From Alteromonadaceae bacterium 2753L.S.0a.02 (GTDB lineage Bacteria; Pseudomonadota; Gammaproteobacteria; Pseudomonadales; Cellvibrionaceae): DNA of 64,000 nucleotides. Both the position numbers and the translations under genes were made by a program. Of this stretch, positions 39,301-45,301 are shown in pieces (the first letter of the stretch is position 1; each line of letters opens with the position of its first letter). The notes below the pieces were generated by a model. The model worked only from the letters and a program-made list of their open reading frames with translations. It was not told the origin of the DNA and ran no database searches. The DNA is taken from contig VISH01000002.1 of NCBI GenBank assembly GCA_007827375.1, positions 2,195,001 to 2,259,000 of the forward strand. Reading direction: 5' to 3'.

Positions 39301-41366
39301 CCATTGATATTGAAGCGACTGGCAATATTGCAAGCAGTGGTAATTTTACCTCCAGTAATGCGGTACGTTTACTGAGTGACGGAAATATTACGCTGAATAA
39401 CAACCACGCCTTAGCCGGCGAACTAACCTTGCTCGCTGCTGATGGCGATGTACATCTAACGAATGGCACTACAGTGCTTGGCGATGTACGTGCGCAAAAC
39501 TTTGCTCTGAATACCACAGGTAGCGTTGACGATCAGGGCAGTGTGCAAGTGGTTAACCAAACCACGATTACAGGCGCGAGCACCAGCATCGTAACGCTAG
39601 ACAACGAAGACAACCAGTTTGAACTGCTTGATATTGTTAATGCGGGTACTCTGATCTTGCACGATAGCAGTGATAACGGGGTGGTGGTGAGTGGCTCTGT
39701 TGCGAATGCATTTTCGATCACTTCACCCAATGGTATCACCAGTAATGCGATTACTGCGGATGATGTGTCATTGCTCAGTGCGAATAATAGCGTATTGATC
39801 CAAAACGCCATAACCGCAGGTAATTCCGTTGTAGTGCAAGCCGAAGGTGTTGACGTCAACTCGGCTGTTAATGTTACTGCCAGCACGGCTGAACAAGCGA
39901 TCCAAATGGATTCGGGTAGCGCTTCGCTGAATATTCGCGGTGCATTGCTGGCGAATGAAAACCTCGCAGGTAATATTGCATTACAGGGTAATGCAATCAC
40001 TCAGTTCCTCGGTGCGAATATTGCCGGTGCTGATATTTTAATGAACAGTGCATCGGGTATTACTTTGGGTGCTGATGTGGCGGCGAGCCAGGATCTCAGC
40101 GCCACGGCGGCCAGTACCATTGTCATGGATGGTGGCAGCAATTTTGCGCACGCCCAGGCACAAAATCTGACATTCAACGCTGGATCTGGCATTGTTGCCG
40201 AACAATTAAGCGCAACGAATATGAGCCTCACGGCCCAAAATGGCGACATCGTGCAGCAAGCAGAATGGAATGCCGATGATATTACAATAACCGCCAATAG
40301 CGGCACCTTCGAAAATCGAGCTAACACCCGAACGACTTTTGGAAGTGGTGGTTTCGAGGTGAACGCGAGTCGTGTCGAATTGTCTGGCGATATTCAATCG
40401 GCTAATGGTGCTCTGCTTGCCAGCGCGGCCAATGCAATGGTCATTGAAGGCAATATTTCAACCGCAGGTCTGGCGTTGACGGCGGGTGGTCAGCTGGGGA
40501 TGACACCGGGAGCACACATCAACTCCAGTATGGATGCCTCCTTGAACGCGGGCTCTGAATTACAAATCAGCAGTATTCAAGCGGCTCAAGGCACGGTGTC
40601 GCTCACCGCCGGTGGTGCAATTACCGATAATAACGCTGAAGCAAACAACATTACTGCGGATGCGCTCGTGGCGCGTACTGGGACTGGCTTTGGTGGAATT
40701 TCCGATGCCGACACTATTGATACTTCCGTGGCGAATATGGATGTGCTCAACGCCTCTGGGAATATCGGTGTAACGAATGATCGTGATGTAGAGGTTACCG
40801 CGTTAATCAGTAATGGCGATATACGTATGGTAAATACCCAGGGCAATGTCACCATGGCCAATGCCAATGAAGGTGAATACGATCGCACAGCAAGCGATGC
40901 TCGTTTGGCCGGAGGAGTTATTAATGCGAACTATGATTACGGCAATGTCACTTTGGTTATCCAGGATGGGTATTTAACGGCAACACCTGGCCCGTACTTC
41001 CGGCGTCCTGAATTGGTGGGCGATATTGTTGACGTGACCACCAGCGATGGTTTCGGAGTGAATCGCCAGCTTGTGGTATACGCACAAACGGAACTTATTG
41101 TGAGTGGCCCTGGTATTCGACCCATCTGGGCCTTTGGTGAAGCACCCATAAGAGGTTTAACCACAGACTCCGATTTGATTGATCCCTCCATTGTGGGCAG
41201 CGTTAGTGAACTGCTGATTGAAGTGGAAGATGTGGAATATATCGACCCGGCCGTATTCACTAACGTACGTAACTTTGCGTTTGGAGATATGCCAATCCGC
41301 ATGCCTCGTGATCAGCTGTACGATGATGAGCTTTCCGACGAGGAAGATGAATCCGAACGTTTCTAA
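24357..41366 (+). CDS. Giant TPS exoprotein (filamentous haemagglutinin-like TpsA adhesin)
   Basis: A 5669-residue secreted protein that appears to lack cysteine. The N-terminus has a long basic signal peptide ending AIA before GPEGEQV. The TPS domain (~40-290) carries NNILSNTASHINGRI, NPHGLIFG and GGILASGLSID, which guide export through TpsB. Residues ~290-1880 are beta-helix-like (GGNFTASG, SNGNIT repeats). Residues ~1880-4800 hold about 31 repeats averaging ~94 residues: NTWxIxGxNxG, then FxGFxNLxGGxGxDxF, then a second GG.G.D motif. The GGxGxDxF blocks (e.g. GGAGDDTFD at 2283, GGDGNDSF at 2469) resemble RTX nonapeptides. Residues ~4860-5600 return to beta-helix, with one RGD at 4960. The tail is acidic (DDELSDEEDESERF). 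No CdiA-type VENN motif or toxin tip was seen. The partner transporter lies 78 bases downstream. Adhesin or biofilm matrix protein is the likely role. Confidence 0.9.
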   Translation: MTRAITKQKNKSSSYRTFRQAPLPFFIGLVLAGNAIAGPEGEQVVGGVGSVSRTGKETVINQATDRLAINWRNFDVNSDERVQFIQPSNSSVALNNILSNTASHINGRIDANGQLIFVNPHGLIFGQNSVINAGGILASGLSIDANDFINGNLTFSALENTDGLVINAGLLNAATGGSVSLLGKRVQNDGLISANLGSVTFAAGREAVVTFDNEGQVGIRITDALLQEDIGVDPAVVNAGEIQAEGGKVLLTASTSQDIFSQAVNSGGLDYNRSVVVNDDGSFTIGEGADVLNSGVVNVSGETAGAVVVLGENVVHSGEILADSVSGDTGGYVEIHSRDTTLLTESSLVDANAEQGKGGDIKLLGERVGLLDDTRVSANGGAEGGQVLVGGDYRGGNSLVRNASGVYFDVASQIKTDALGGQGEGGRIILWGNDSLKAYGELSARGFVEGGFIETSAGVVDLNLDVNVSSVSGWSGTWLIDPYNITIEDSSTTNVTETPDYVIDAVTYDSRFTAPSSNNSILDIDDLQSALSNGANVIVETSGAGVTEDGDIIQNVELDYNGRGHASLTYRAHDDIFINYNIKDTNADFGNDSLNLTLQADYDANGAGGVNVATGVSVETQGGNFTASGASFSSEGTINVSSVSGGGDIVINVANGASIGQVTIGDSSDTLHASNSSVFNVTATNISLSNNLVYGVGGSTAQDHTVNLNFNASGNITFSNVYADNSTGNDILNIDLIAGTDSGTILITSTSTNTLWLTGGNFTANGHDFTITGTGGGSAGIGTEGGAFSVGGVTPITGTFDSSGGVFHTTLNSNQAGNITIRANEDIQLGVMQRDGWSSTSTENFDLYISAGDDLTIEQSLDLDRLSGSGSAINTFTFLAGNLNPTDAFDADNTNVDGIHIKAAVTATNDVAQLIFGSPGGDANLSNFKNTQTIDSNGGDITISVDGDIALDTQISTGGGNFVIGDTSNSVYANNVSNSVQFNTEGGNFEIYASGDVEVGADILTNGGAFIVGGASNASRPALFNNYGDVSGDGSDGGLIDTSGGAITINTVVDGTANGDIFLGEIDNSYDTSTGLSGDISITSGNDIVLMHAYDFDKTGNSAPSGQDDNPTFITLTLSADNNITLSELISDTNNGDRDTLNLQLNAGLQSGSAGVVNVDNHIYTGGGNLTVSGVNFDSEGFWLHTGLSNSSGGGTTTTGGDINLNMSGTIALGSLRTEGGFGGGELNLTSNGNITQASGATIEVNGTTSINSGVSGDVTFDNTGNQFDKAVTIINAQDVWINNESVEIGSVYFTNARDLTLVDNEAIVIGGTGTSPTITGDFSVTSTGITGDGAFTVVGAANFSSAGGEIILNDNSDYQDVVTVADATRLQLRDTAGDLLLGAITINGSGLSNNITATSGSITQSSGNFTISGNSSATGSLTLSGNAIDINNITSTGASDQNGGSITLTASAGDISTGSLTSNGGSASGGESGNNAGAITVNASGAISLGAVQAKGSDGNDNSNNGTAQYDGGNGANISITSSGSGTITLAGVSSDGGDGNAQDTNDADDASGGDAGIISVATAGDVFVAGDITARGGHLWDASADTNISNGQARSITITGDLFLTASTLIDATVNNTPSGYPAGHYEGPSIPGTVTINGSIDGTTATTENLTVRGGAITLTGNLGETVSLGDVIIESNDYLTPASLLVTGDVDADGFSITSKSFEVTANSFISDAINTAGSSGNAGGDITINVAASASTGDLSTAGGSGSNGYTGGAIAIAAQSINIGSVNSTGGAGDLATGAGGTAGTVALAASDNGGAPSVIVNGDINTEGGAGATAGAATTAVLSLSGSGTTTGSVTLNHSAFLTSSITVNGNSQSGATDTLNGLAVDSFWVSTANGAGRIDNAASSPTTSITFNNIEVLQGGSAVDEFTLAHNFKSVSGGGNADIFTVSAAITSRLLGEGGDDVFHLNGGVNDGLGATQWDVDGGTGKDTFNVAAAISTTTIDGSGGDEDTITLIDENGSFAWVLTSASAGSLNNISFTNIEQINGADTATGSDSFEFLFQGNYGGASGGIDGRGGDDSLKVTIADIYEIALGDSFRGMENVEAFEGGGAGFTLQLSSNSGLANTTTHWDIDGTNSGTITNDNGTPGDNTDDVSLTFLNFAALQGNEANDNFEVSTGSIENVSGVRSDGVLGALESNALTLSSGTNTWLLNGANQGSASGSHTTSFSNIQNLNGAGSDTLTARNQNNTWTLDTDYTLAATGSSPSDTVTFSGMAILNGNNQADNFVINASVAMMLNGGAGDDTFDLSSGGTLAGGGEIIGGSEGVSGDRLIARTTANTWSLDDTTSNSVAVTSGSTYVDSFSGIEILEGSDSAADLFDFATFTAYQIVAGSSSGDISDYADVAGAISVTVGSATISGIDRFVGNQDGIGSAGTNNSTLTYSSTSGSSVAWDIFDFDLGDVDADGINDGSVAGIEFINFNNLTGGDGNDSFTIDQSTGVAGLSGILSGGANSGTLGDQVFAPDVDITWNVAPQTGNASLAYDNGRAANPTRSTTSFIGIETLNSGAGNDDFSVGQATTITLNAGDGLDTITLPDEDLSITLGDAVGGLALNGFETLTAFINRNNQLTVNSTSSEIVLWDIDDPNSGSVKVGSADAVNFNNFQVLVGGDGDDTFNFSDDGSVVRAGAANGAVDGAGGVNVLTGRAENTTWTINAAGAGYLTATASSAVYVEQFSNIETLQGQSTTDVFTVTNSGSFSGTIEGSGGGDTLAVASVTGERNEWRLLDSTTLDRVQRLNASSSASSSIEFSGITNLTGGSGVDDFIFLGEGPYGGTVNAGNGGSNIDSVDLSNLTVALNVSLSSTGVYGVQNVERVVGNGANSTLNGLTTGTNNWRISSTDGTGNAINNANGQNDGVLSNGSTSVQFVDFATLNGGASAIDNFTLTTSGSVSGNMVGGTATAGTVVDTVTTESNNRTFTLSASGAGNVNGNDFIGIENLSATGTGDTVVGINQDNNWRITGIDAGRVSEVSDANTFSFTGMENLSGNQGNDAFVLVDNTTGDDGQVTGTIRGTAQTLTDSGTDTLTLESGSGQVLTWVLSVNGGETRASVTNRIGEARSFEELIGGDGTDIFELGNALVSIALDGGNSSNDLIRITHGSATEWFLSNAGGTPDSVSVSGQGSVEFQNIEIAEGSNSAADIFNVYGDASSLSELKGRGGDDRLVLDTTATGDINLLFVAGSGIDELRAGARDNTWRVSGSGNTANTLNYVSASARGVVFDASLETLTGGTGNDDFYIGTTGALNVTVAGGDGAGSDTLYGANRANTWVIGGASFTANTLNAQDAANLGVVFSGIENYVGESNQDLFSLLSGSVGGEIVGGGGTSDSLTINRNTGGTTNWLISDANEGTVDGIANGFREIENLAGGDGVDAFAISASGSLSGMLAGAGGLDTLNLEAFVDGVAVEITDTVNTANDKAGLVNLHVNTIETLTAAADADVSDATDTEANNWLTNSLSGNFNWTISDTNDGQIASTTGAISPINFVNFGNLEAGTGDDSFAFTGSGAITGNFDGGTTGSDTADFSQLNGDIVIALNDPDAAIQFSEIERLVGNNDGSDAGNSNTTTLSVATGTTTWNVTGLNSGRVDTVGVDIDFVDFNILEGGSGLDTFNLSTAASWISGAIIGGDGTVTATDPADIVNAQNLSSNFVAQVDGTSFGNLNIFGIETIQANGTGKTLQAANTGSHDWEITQTNGGLLNGVLSFEGFDTLVGNGEADNFSLSEGVSMASVQGGGGMDRLSVASAAETNVNSSNYTTWTISGTNSGDVSGRVNAFTSIEHLTGGEGQDAFVFSSASASLTGLINGGESSQATDVNIDTLDVSIFNDGVIDGTADGVVVELGDELALGTIVEDTGTLANVNAYNIESITASTGNENSNWLALNHDRNVVLRMTAVNDGYIQDGDDIASLVPNTRVDFYNFGSLQGGGGDMDDNIVEGNPTGEVREGTGRRSRNFSGVDGLVVVDISPNLVSVTGNNNTLLRVAASDSLNPDGDFNGENTWQISGQNEGTFNADYLTYVLEFSNVNMLQGGTGNDNFNFVYDSAAGTNGSLVDGFVNGSGGSNTITVSTTSDVLTFGVNSVQTTPTVPDFSYPDVLTQPVYLMNNRADVIDIANVLSVTDNNAGAATTRLMSSDAGTAVWTLDSVNGYRLVDNSTSLSFSGVDGVVGGAANDTFNVVQLGSMSEIIDGGDGLDILNISSLSGPQHLSLDASDQGTADFILANLETLQASFDDTGHRLSADNLDNTWNITSANGGSISYDNGAGGTQTLNFNNVAHLEGGDAQDIFQISQSGNLTGTINGGSEGATPDQVQVLSTSTQTFVFQQTTLDSQNHAVNIADDQIDVFGIEQLHANNTASHTLLGADSANNTWDITATQNTLSNANGSLVFSGIANLTGGSQQDIFTFDGNTVTGLVDGGANDNATIDTVTLRNMASVGVSAVHLGAQVNIGEVNLANVEQVTSQTTADNLTLIGDNTSNTWTIQGSNAGTVNAVSFSGFANLQGGTGNDTFILARQTNASEDDRITGLIDGGVNPTTGNATDRVDLLGVQDAVTVSLDPSYSAYLVLANIEQLDASANNNTLVGGNNTTQTWTISGQDEGTLGSLSFGGFANLLGRDQIDIFNFTQNGTVSGLVDGGSQPVNARDRVDMSELSVANVVIGDTNSGFENIEEYYGNNSSSTITAANVRNVWSITGENSGEIQDQNGNDIAFAGFTTLVGGNVVDEFTLNGGSISGEIRAGSGQDRLNVDLGNGLNGGVTFIGGGDGDTVFIDGGDVNNRFAASYTPASASDNETFSYNIEQAEQTFSYDIELADTETVNNRVYTSVLTVNDIENSGDTMILANNRVEYEGVRTINIANNEGYNVVAEQNDTVLIDGNLMLDNTFSVTNASLAGTDLNAMITATGIRLNSTGEIGSSNARFAIDADTLSLTGVRGDVFLSQDGNLTLAALSNPGGTIDIEATGNIASSGNFTSSNAVRLLSDGNITLNNNHALAGELTLLAADGDVHLTNGTTVLGDVRAQNFALNTTGSVDDQGSVQVVNQTTITGASTSIVTLDNEDNQFELLDIVNAGTLILHDSSDNGVVVSGSVANAFSITSPNGITSNAITADDVSLLSANNSVLIQNAITAGNSVVVQAEGVDVNSAVNVTASTAEQAIQMDSGSASLNIRGALLANENLAGNIALQGNAITQFLGANIAGADILMNSASGITLGADVAASQDLSATAASTIVMDGGSNFAHAQAQNLTFNAGSGIVAEQLSATNMSLTAQNGDIVQQAEWNADDITITANSGTFENRANTRTTFGSGGFEVNASRVELSGDIQSANGALLASAANAMVIEGNISTAGLALTAGGQLGMTPGAHINSSMDASLNAGSELQISSIQAAQGTVSLTAGGAITDNNAEANNITADALVARTGTGFGGISDADTIDTSVANMDVLNASGNIGVTNDRDVEVTALISNGDIRMVNTQGNVTMANANEGEYDRTASDARLAGGVINANYDYGNVTLVIQDGYLTATPGPYFRRPELVGDIVDVTTSDGFGVNRQLVVYAQTELIVSGPGIRPIWAFGEAPIRGLTTDSDLIDPSIVGSVSELLIEVEDVEYIDPAVFTNVRNFAFGDMPIRMPRDQLYDDELSDEEDESERF

Positions 41367-41372
41367 GGAATG

Positions 41373-41399
41373 GATTCAGCGCAGTTTATGCGCTGAATC
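41373..41399 (+). promoter_or_regulatory. Intercistronic hairpin between tpsA and tpsB
   Basis: GATTCAGCGCA (41373-41383), loop GTTTA, TGCGCTGAATC (41389-41399): a perfect 11-bp stem six bases after the tpsA stop. No T-run follows directly, so it may protect the 3' end of the tpsA message or partly terminate transcription and reduce tpsB expression. Confidence 0.6.
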
Positions 41400-41444
41400 T
41401 GTGAGTATTTTACGGAACACCAAAAATAAAAAATCGAAAACCCA

Positions 41445-43325
41445 ATGATGTTTAAAAAATTCCCTTCACTGTGTACGAGTGCGTTGTTGCTTGTGGGGTG
41501 CGCTTTCACTCCTCTAGCTTGGTCCCAAGGTTTTCTTGAAATGCCGGATACCACACAGGTACCGGATTATGAACGAGAAACCCTTTTACAGGATCTTGAT
41601 ATTCCCGCGGTGCGTGATCGTGACCCTGATCCAGAGGCAGGGCCGCGGCTAAATGTTAAAGAGTTTCGCCTGCAGGGTATTGTTGAATATCCCAAGCTGG
41701 GTATCACTCGCGCCGATATCGTGAAACGTATTGAAGACATTCGATTCGATATTATGGATGAAGGTGAATACACCGATTCGGGATTTACCTTAGACGAACT
41801 GGGCGAGCTTTCCAAACTGTTTGTTGAAATGGAAAAAACAACCCAGGATCGTCACGTAGGCCCGGTTGAAGTACAACAATTTGTGTTTTTAATTCGAGAA
41901 CAACTCCGCAAGCGCGGTGTCACCTTGGGCATGATAGAAACCGTGGCTGATACGATTACCCAGTATTATCGCGAACGGGGTTTTATATTGGCAAAAGCCT
42001 ATATTCCCAAACAGGAAGTGCGCGATGGCGTGGTGACCTTAACCCTGTTACTGGGAGAGCTGGGTGAGGTGGAAGTGGATGGCGCCAGACGAGTCTCGCC
42101 AGGCTTGGTGGGGCGAACTTTCAAACGCGACATGTACAAGCCGGTTACGGCTAAAAAGATTGATGAAGCTCTGACCTTAATTAATGATATCCCCGGTTTG
42201 CGCGCTCAGGGTTTTTTCTCGCCAGGCACGCAGGTGGGCGACACCAAAATGACCGTGAAGGTTAATGAAGAAAATTGGACGACAGTTAATTTGCGACTGG
42301 ATAATCACGGCTCCAAAAGTACATCCAAAAACCGCGCCTATGCCGATGTGTATGTGCACAATCCCTTGGGAATTGGTGACGAACTTTATTTCGGTTTGCT
42401 AAAAACCTACAGCCCCGATCAAAGCACCTACGGAGCATTTCGTTACAATACCTTTGTTTTAAATCCACGATGGCGCGCCAGTTTGGGTTATTCCAACAAC
42501 GATTTTGTCTCGCGCAATTTGCGACAAGTTGGCGAAAGTTATTTCACCGGTGAATCACAGGTTGCCGATATTGGCACCACCTATATTTTTCGCCGCAGCC
42601 GTGTGAGCAACTATTCCATGGAATTAAAATACATGGATATCGACACGGAATTGGATACCAATACCAATATTACCCAAGAGGATGTTAGCAAGATTTCGTT
42701 GGGCTTCAATTTCGATCTGCTGAATGAAAAGCGTCGCCATCTCTATTTGGGAAATTTTACGGTTCACAAGGCCGATCTCTATGAAAAGGGCGGCTTTGAT
42801 GGAGAAACCTCCGGAGAAAATGTATTTGTATCCTTTGATTTTTCAATGCTCAATTTTTTCCGGTTTCCATTTACACACTATGAAACGCGATTTTTATGGA
42901 AAGCGAGTGGTCAATATGCCGGTAAAAGCCTTTCAAACCTTAACCAGATTAATCTCACCGGGCCGACGCGTTCGCGTGTATTTAGTGTAAACGGTTTCCA
43001 GGCCGATGACGGTTTATACCTGGGGATGGACTGGATGTTGCCCCTGCCCAAATTCGGTGGCGCTAGCCTGTTCGGTGAAAGCTTAAATAGGGTGTTTCAG
43101 CCCTTTGTATTTATCGACACTTCTTATGGTGTGATTCAACCCGTTGCGGAAGGGGACGGTGAAATTACAGGAAATCTTGCCGATGCAGGTGTGGGTTTGA
43201 AAATGAGTCATTCAAGATTTAGCGGGAGTCTTACCTATGGTGCGGTTCTGGAAGACAAGATTAAGGATTTGCAGGAAAAAACACCGACTAGCCTTTTAAC
43301 ATTCGAGTTGCAGTTTAGTTTTTAG
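41445..43325 (+). CDS. TpsB outer-membrane transporter (ShlB/FhaC family)
   Basis: A 626-residue Omp85-superfamily pore that should secrete the giant exoprotein upstream. There is a signal peptide at ~1-27 (cleavage near AWS-QG), then a long linker of ~120 residues. A POTRA region follows (~160-215; ETVADTITQYYRERGFILAKAYIP, VVTLTLLLGELGEVEV) with a second POTRA-like segment to ~280. The C-terminal beta-barrel ends in LTFELQFSF, the usual terminal Phe. The lid-loop motif appears as SRVFSVNGFQADDGLYLG, comparable to the VRxY form, and FVFIDTSYG matches the conserved FxDxG strand. It is somewhat longer than FhaC because of the linker. No good ribosome binding site precedes the double ATG, so translation may be weak, which suits the low stoichiometry of a transporter. 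Confidence 0.9.
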   Translation: MMFKKFPSLCTSALLLVGCAFTPLAWSQGFLEMPDTTQVPDYERETLLQDLDIPAVRDRDPDPEAGPRLNVKEFRLQGIVEYPKLGITRADIVKRIEDIRFDIMDEGEYTDSGFTLDELGELSKLFVEMEKTTQDRHVGPVEVQQFVFLIREQLRKRGVTLGMIETVADTITQYYRERGFILAKAYIPKQEVRDGVVTLTLLLGELGEVEVDGARRVSPGLVGRTFKRDMYKPVTAKKIDEALTLINDIPGLRAQGFFSPGTQVGDTKMTVKVNEENWTTVNLRLDNHGSKSTSKNRAYADVYVHNPLGIGDELYFGLLKTYSPDQSTYGAFRYNTFVLNPRWRASLGYSNNDFVSRNLRQVGESYFTGESQVADIGTTYIFRRSRVSNYSMELKYMDIDTELDTNTNITQEDVSKISLGFNFDLLNEKRRHLYLGNFTVHKADLYEKGGFDGETSGENVFVSFDFSMLNFFRFPFTHYETRFLWKASGQYAGKSLSNLNQINLTGPTRSRVFSVNGFQADDGLYLGMDWMLPLPKFGGASLFGESLNRVFQPFVFIDTSYGVIQPVAEGDGEITGNLADAGVGLKMSHSRFSGSLTYGAVLEDKIKDLQEKTPTSLLTFELQFSF

Positions 43326-43345
43326 TTTTTGGGATAAAAGTTTAA

Positions 43346-44827
43346 CTATTGACTGGCAAACCACTTCTCCAGCTTTTCCCTCACCTCCGACCCCGCACTC
43401 AAGTGTATAAAAGTGCGGCGCTCCAAAATATCATCAGCGCAAGTGGCCCATTCCAATTTAACCAGGTAGTCCACTTCGCATTCATAAAGCAGGTTGCCAA
43501 AATGCTCTCCCAGGTCTTGCTCGGTTTTACTTTCACCGAGAATCACATACGCTAGGCTGCCGTAGTTGCGTGCCAGGCGATGGACCAGTTTTGGCGGCAA
43601 TTGATTAAATTCACTGCACAGTTTTTCGATAAAGGCGGGCATGCTTTCGGCATTTATATCGCCGCCAGGCAGTTTATCTTTGCAGAACTGTGGGTTAGCT
43701 TTGCTGTTGGTAAAGTCGTAGAGCACGTCCATTGCCTGGCGCGCTATTTTTTCGGCAATGGCGGGGTCGGCGCCGAAAATATTGAGCAGCACGGCAGCGT
43801 TGCCGGGATTATTAATATCGAGTAAAGGCGCTGTGAGCGGCGCATCATTCTTGCCGCAGGGGTCTTGAATAAGCGCTATATTGCCGCGGCGTTTGTAGAG
43901 AATATCTTCGGGTGTTAAGGGACGGGCAAACTCCACCAGCTCAGGGCTGTTGTTCCATGCTGCTATAAATTCGTCTTGCAGATTAATGCATTCTGCGTAG
44001 CCCTCTTGGTCGCATTTTACCGGCCCAAACGAAAGAATTTCGTCGGTAGCGTGATACACATAAAAATGCATATTTTCGCCGTAAACTTTAATGATTTTTC
44101 GCTTGGCTGGGTCATGAATCAGCGGGTTTTTAAAGAAAAATTGCGTGCGAAATTCTTCTGTGGCTTTTGCGCGCGTCTCAACCTTCAGTAGTTTTTCCAA
44201 TACGTCGTTGGCGAGCCAGCCACTGCAATTGATCACCAATTTACTGCGAACGTTGAATTCGTTACCTTTCTCAAGGGCATTGCTAATACGCAACAGCCAG
44301 TGGTCTTGAAAACGTTCTGCGTTTGTCACTCGGTGGTAGGTGCGAATATCGGCACCGTATTTCTGTGCGTGCAATGCGAGGCATACCACAAGCCGCGCCG
44401 GTTTTAAGCGGGCGGCAATGTTGAAGCCCCGGTGACGTTGCTGCAATTGTGATGACAAAGCGCGGTTGCGCAGGGCTTTAAAGAGTTTTGCAGTGAGATT
44501 GGTGTTGCCGCCGTTGGCGGCTTCACCGTTGAGTTGTTCAACGGGCAACAGGTCGATGAGGTGGGGTGCGCTACCGTGGAGTAGTTGCAACTCTTCCAGC
44601 AGGCTGTTGAGCTGAAAATAATCCAGTGCCGAGAGTCGCTGCAGGTTTTCAGCGGCGAGACACACTGGCGGGGCAGAAGCGCCGGAGGCAAGGTCTCTGC
44701 CATGAACCAGCAGAGTTCTAAGGCCTCTACTGGCCGCTTCAGCAGCCACAGCAACACCGTTGATGCCACCGCCTATGATGGTTATGTCGTATTCGCTGGC
44801 AAAGCCGCTGGATTGCACGGTACTCAT
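43346..44827 (-). CDS. GlpD-like FAD-dependent oxidoreductase
   Basis: A 493-residue flavoprotein of the glycerol-3-phosphate dehydrogenase type (glycerol-3-phosphate to dihydroxyacetone phosphate, electrons to quinone). The dinucleotide fold is clear (DITIIGGGINGVAVAAEAASRG). The C-terminal domain has LARNYGSLA and VDYLVKLEWATCADDILERR, as in GlpD. The segment that normally reads SSxKLIHGGLRYLE after the FAD fold is replaced by ASGASAPPVCLAAENLQRL, so the active site may differ and the substrate is uncertain. I use the ATG at 44827 rather than the TTG at 44839. It converges on tpsB with a 20-base gap and has no operon partner. It could also be a related deaminating oxidase; GlpD-like is the best fit. 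Confidence 0.75.
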   Translation of the reverse strand: MSTVQSSGFASEYDITIIGGGINGVAVAAEAASRGLRTLLVHGRDLASGASAPPVCLAAENLQRLSALDYFQLNSLLEELQLLHGSAPHLIDLLPVEQLNGEAANGGNTNLTAKLFKALRNRALSSQLQQRHRGFNIAARLKPARLVVCLALHAQKYGADIRTYHRVTNAERFQDHWLLRISNALEKGNEFNVRSKLVINCSGWLANDVLEKLLKVETRAKATEEFRTQFFFKNPLIHDPAKRKIIKVYGENMHFYVYHATDEILSFGPVKCDQEGYAECINLQDEFIAAWNNSPELVEFARPLTPEDILYKRRGNIALIQDPCGKNDAPLTAPLLDINNPGNAAVLLNIFGADPAIAEKIARQAMDVLYDFTNSKANPQFCKDKLPGGDINAESMPAFIEKLCSEFNQLPPKLVHRLARNYGSLAYVILGESKTEQDLGEHFGNLLYECEVDYLVKLEWATCADDILERRTFIHLSAGSEVREKLEKWFASQ

Positions 44828-44956
44828 GGATACACCCAAAAAGCTATATAACCGAATGGTAGCGTACTATGCTGCTGAGTTCTATTGCCCTAAATCGATC
44901 GGGATATCGTCGTTATTCCGGGGTGCCACCTACGGTAGAACCCCAGATAACAGGCG

Positions 44957-45277
44957 TTAGGGTACTGTATCTCCGAAGATCTCGGCCATTTTCTCAGCCA
45001 GTGCTTGGAATTCATTCTCCACCAAGTGCTCGATTTCGTCGTACTTGGCATTGAGATCCCGGGCACTTTCGATATCGCCATCGCGCTCTACAGATCGCAG
45101 GAAGCTTTCGAAGCCTCTACCGACGTGGAAGTAGCCTCCCTTGGCAAGCTCGTAGCGTGCTACCAGCTCGCCGCAGTCACGGCATTGTACGAACACCTTC
45201 TGCGCCTGATCGCGCACAAGAATATTACGCAAACTTCGTGAACGGCAGTTTTGGCATTTTTGAATTTTAATTTCCAT
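44957..45277 (-). CDS. Small zinc-ribbon protein
   Basis: A 106-residue protein with a four-cysteine zinc ribbon at the N-terminus (CQNC at 8-11 and CRDC at 32-35). A Gly/Phe segment follows (GGYFHVGRGFESFLRS), then an acidic, probably coiled-coil C-terminal half (DLNAKYDEIEHLVENEFQAL). It has no enzymatic motif and probably binds nucleic acid or protein. It follows the transporter gene on the same strand by 24 bases, with a recognisable GGAGA site before the ATG, so the two may be cotranscribed. The family name is not known to me. Confidence 0.75.
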   Translation of the reverse strand: MEIKIQKCQNCRSRSLRNILVRDQAQKVFVQCRDCGELVARYELAKGGYFHVGRGFESFLRSVERDGDIESARDLNAKYDEIEHLVENEFQALAEKMAEIFGDTVP

Positions 45278-45301
45278 TGCGTCTCCTATTTTTTCCTATT
45301 G

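Noticed and set aside
24539..41302. Many long open frames on the minus strand inside the giant exoprotein gene, up to 210 codons
   Set aside because: They mirror the Gly/Thr/Asn/Asp-rich repeats of the sense strand, are rich in Ser/Pro/Leu/Val with no domains, and lack ribosome binding sites.
41445..43325. Loss of the conserved lid-loop arginine in TpsB (VNGF in place of VRGF)
   Set aside because: The preceding SRVFSV aligns with the VRxY form of the motif, so the arginine is probably present at the usual place.
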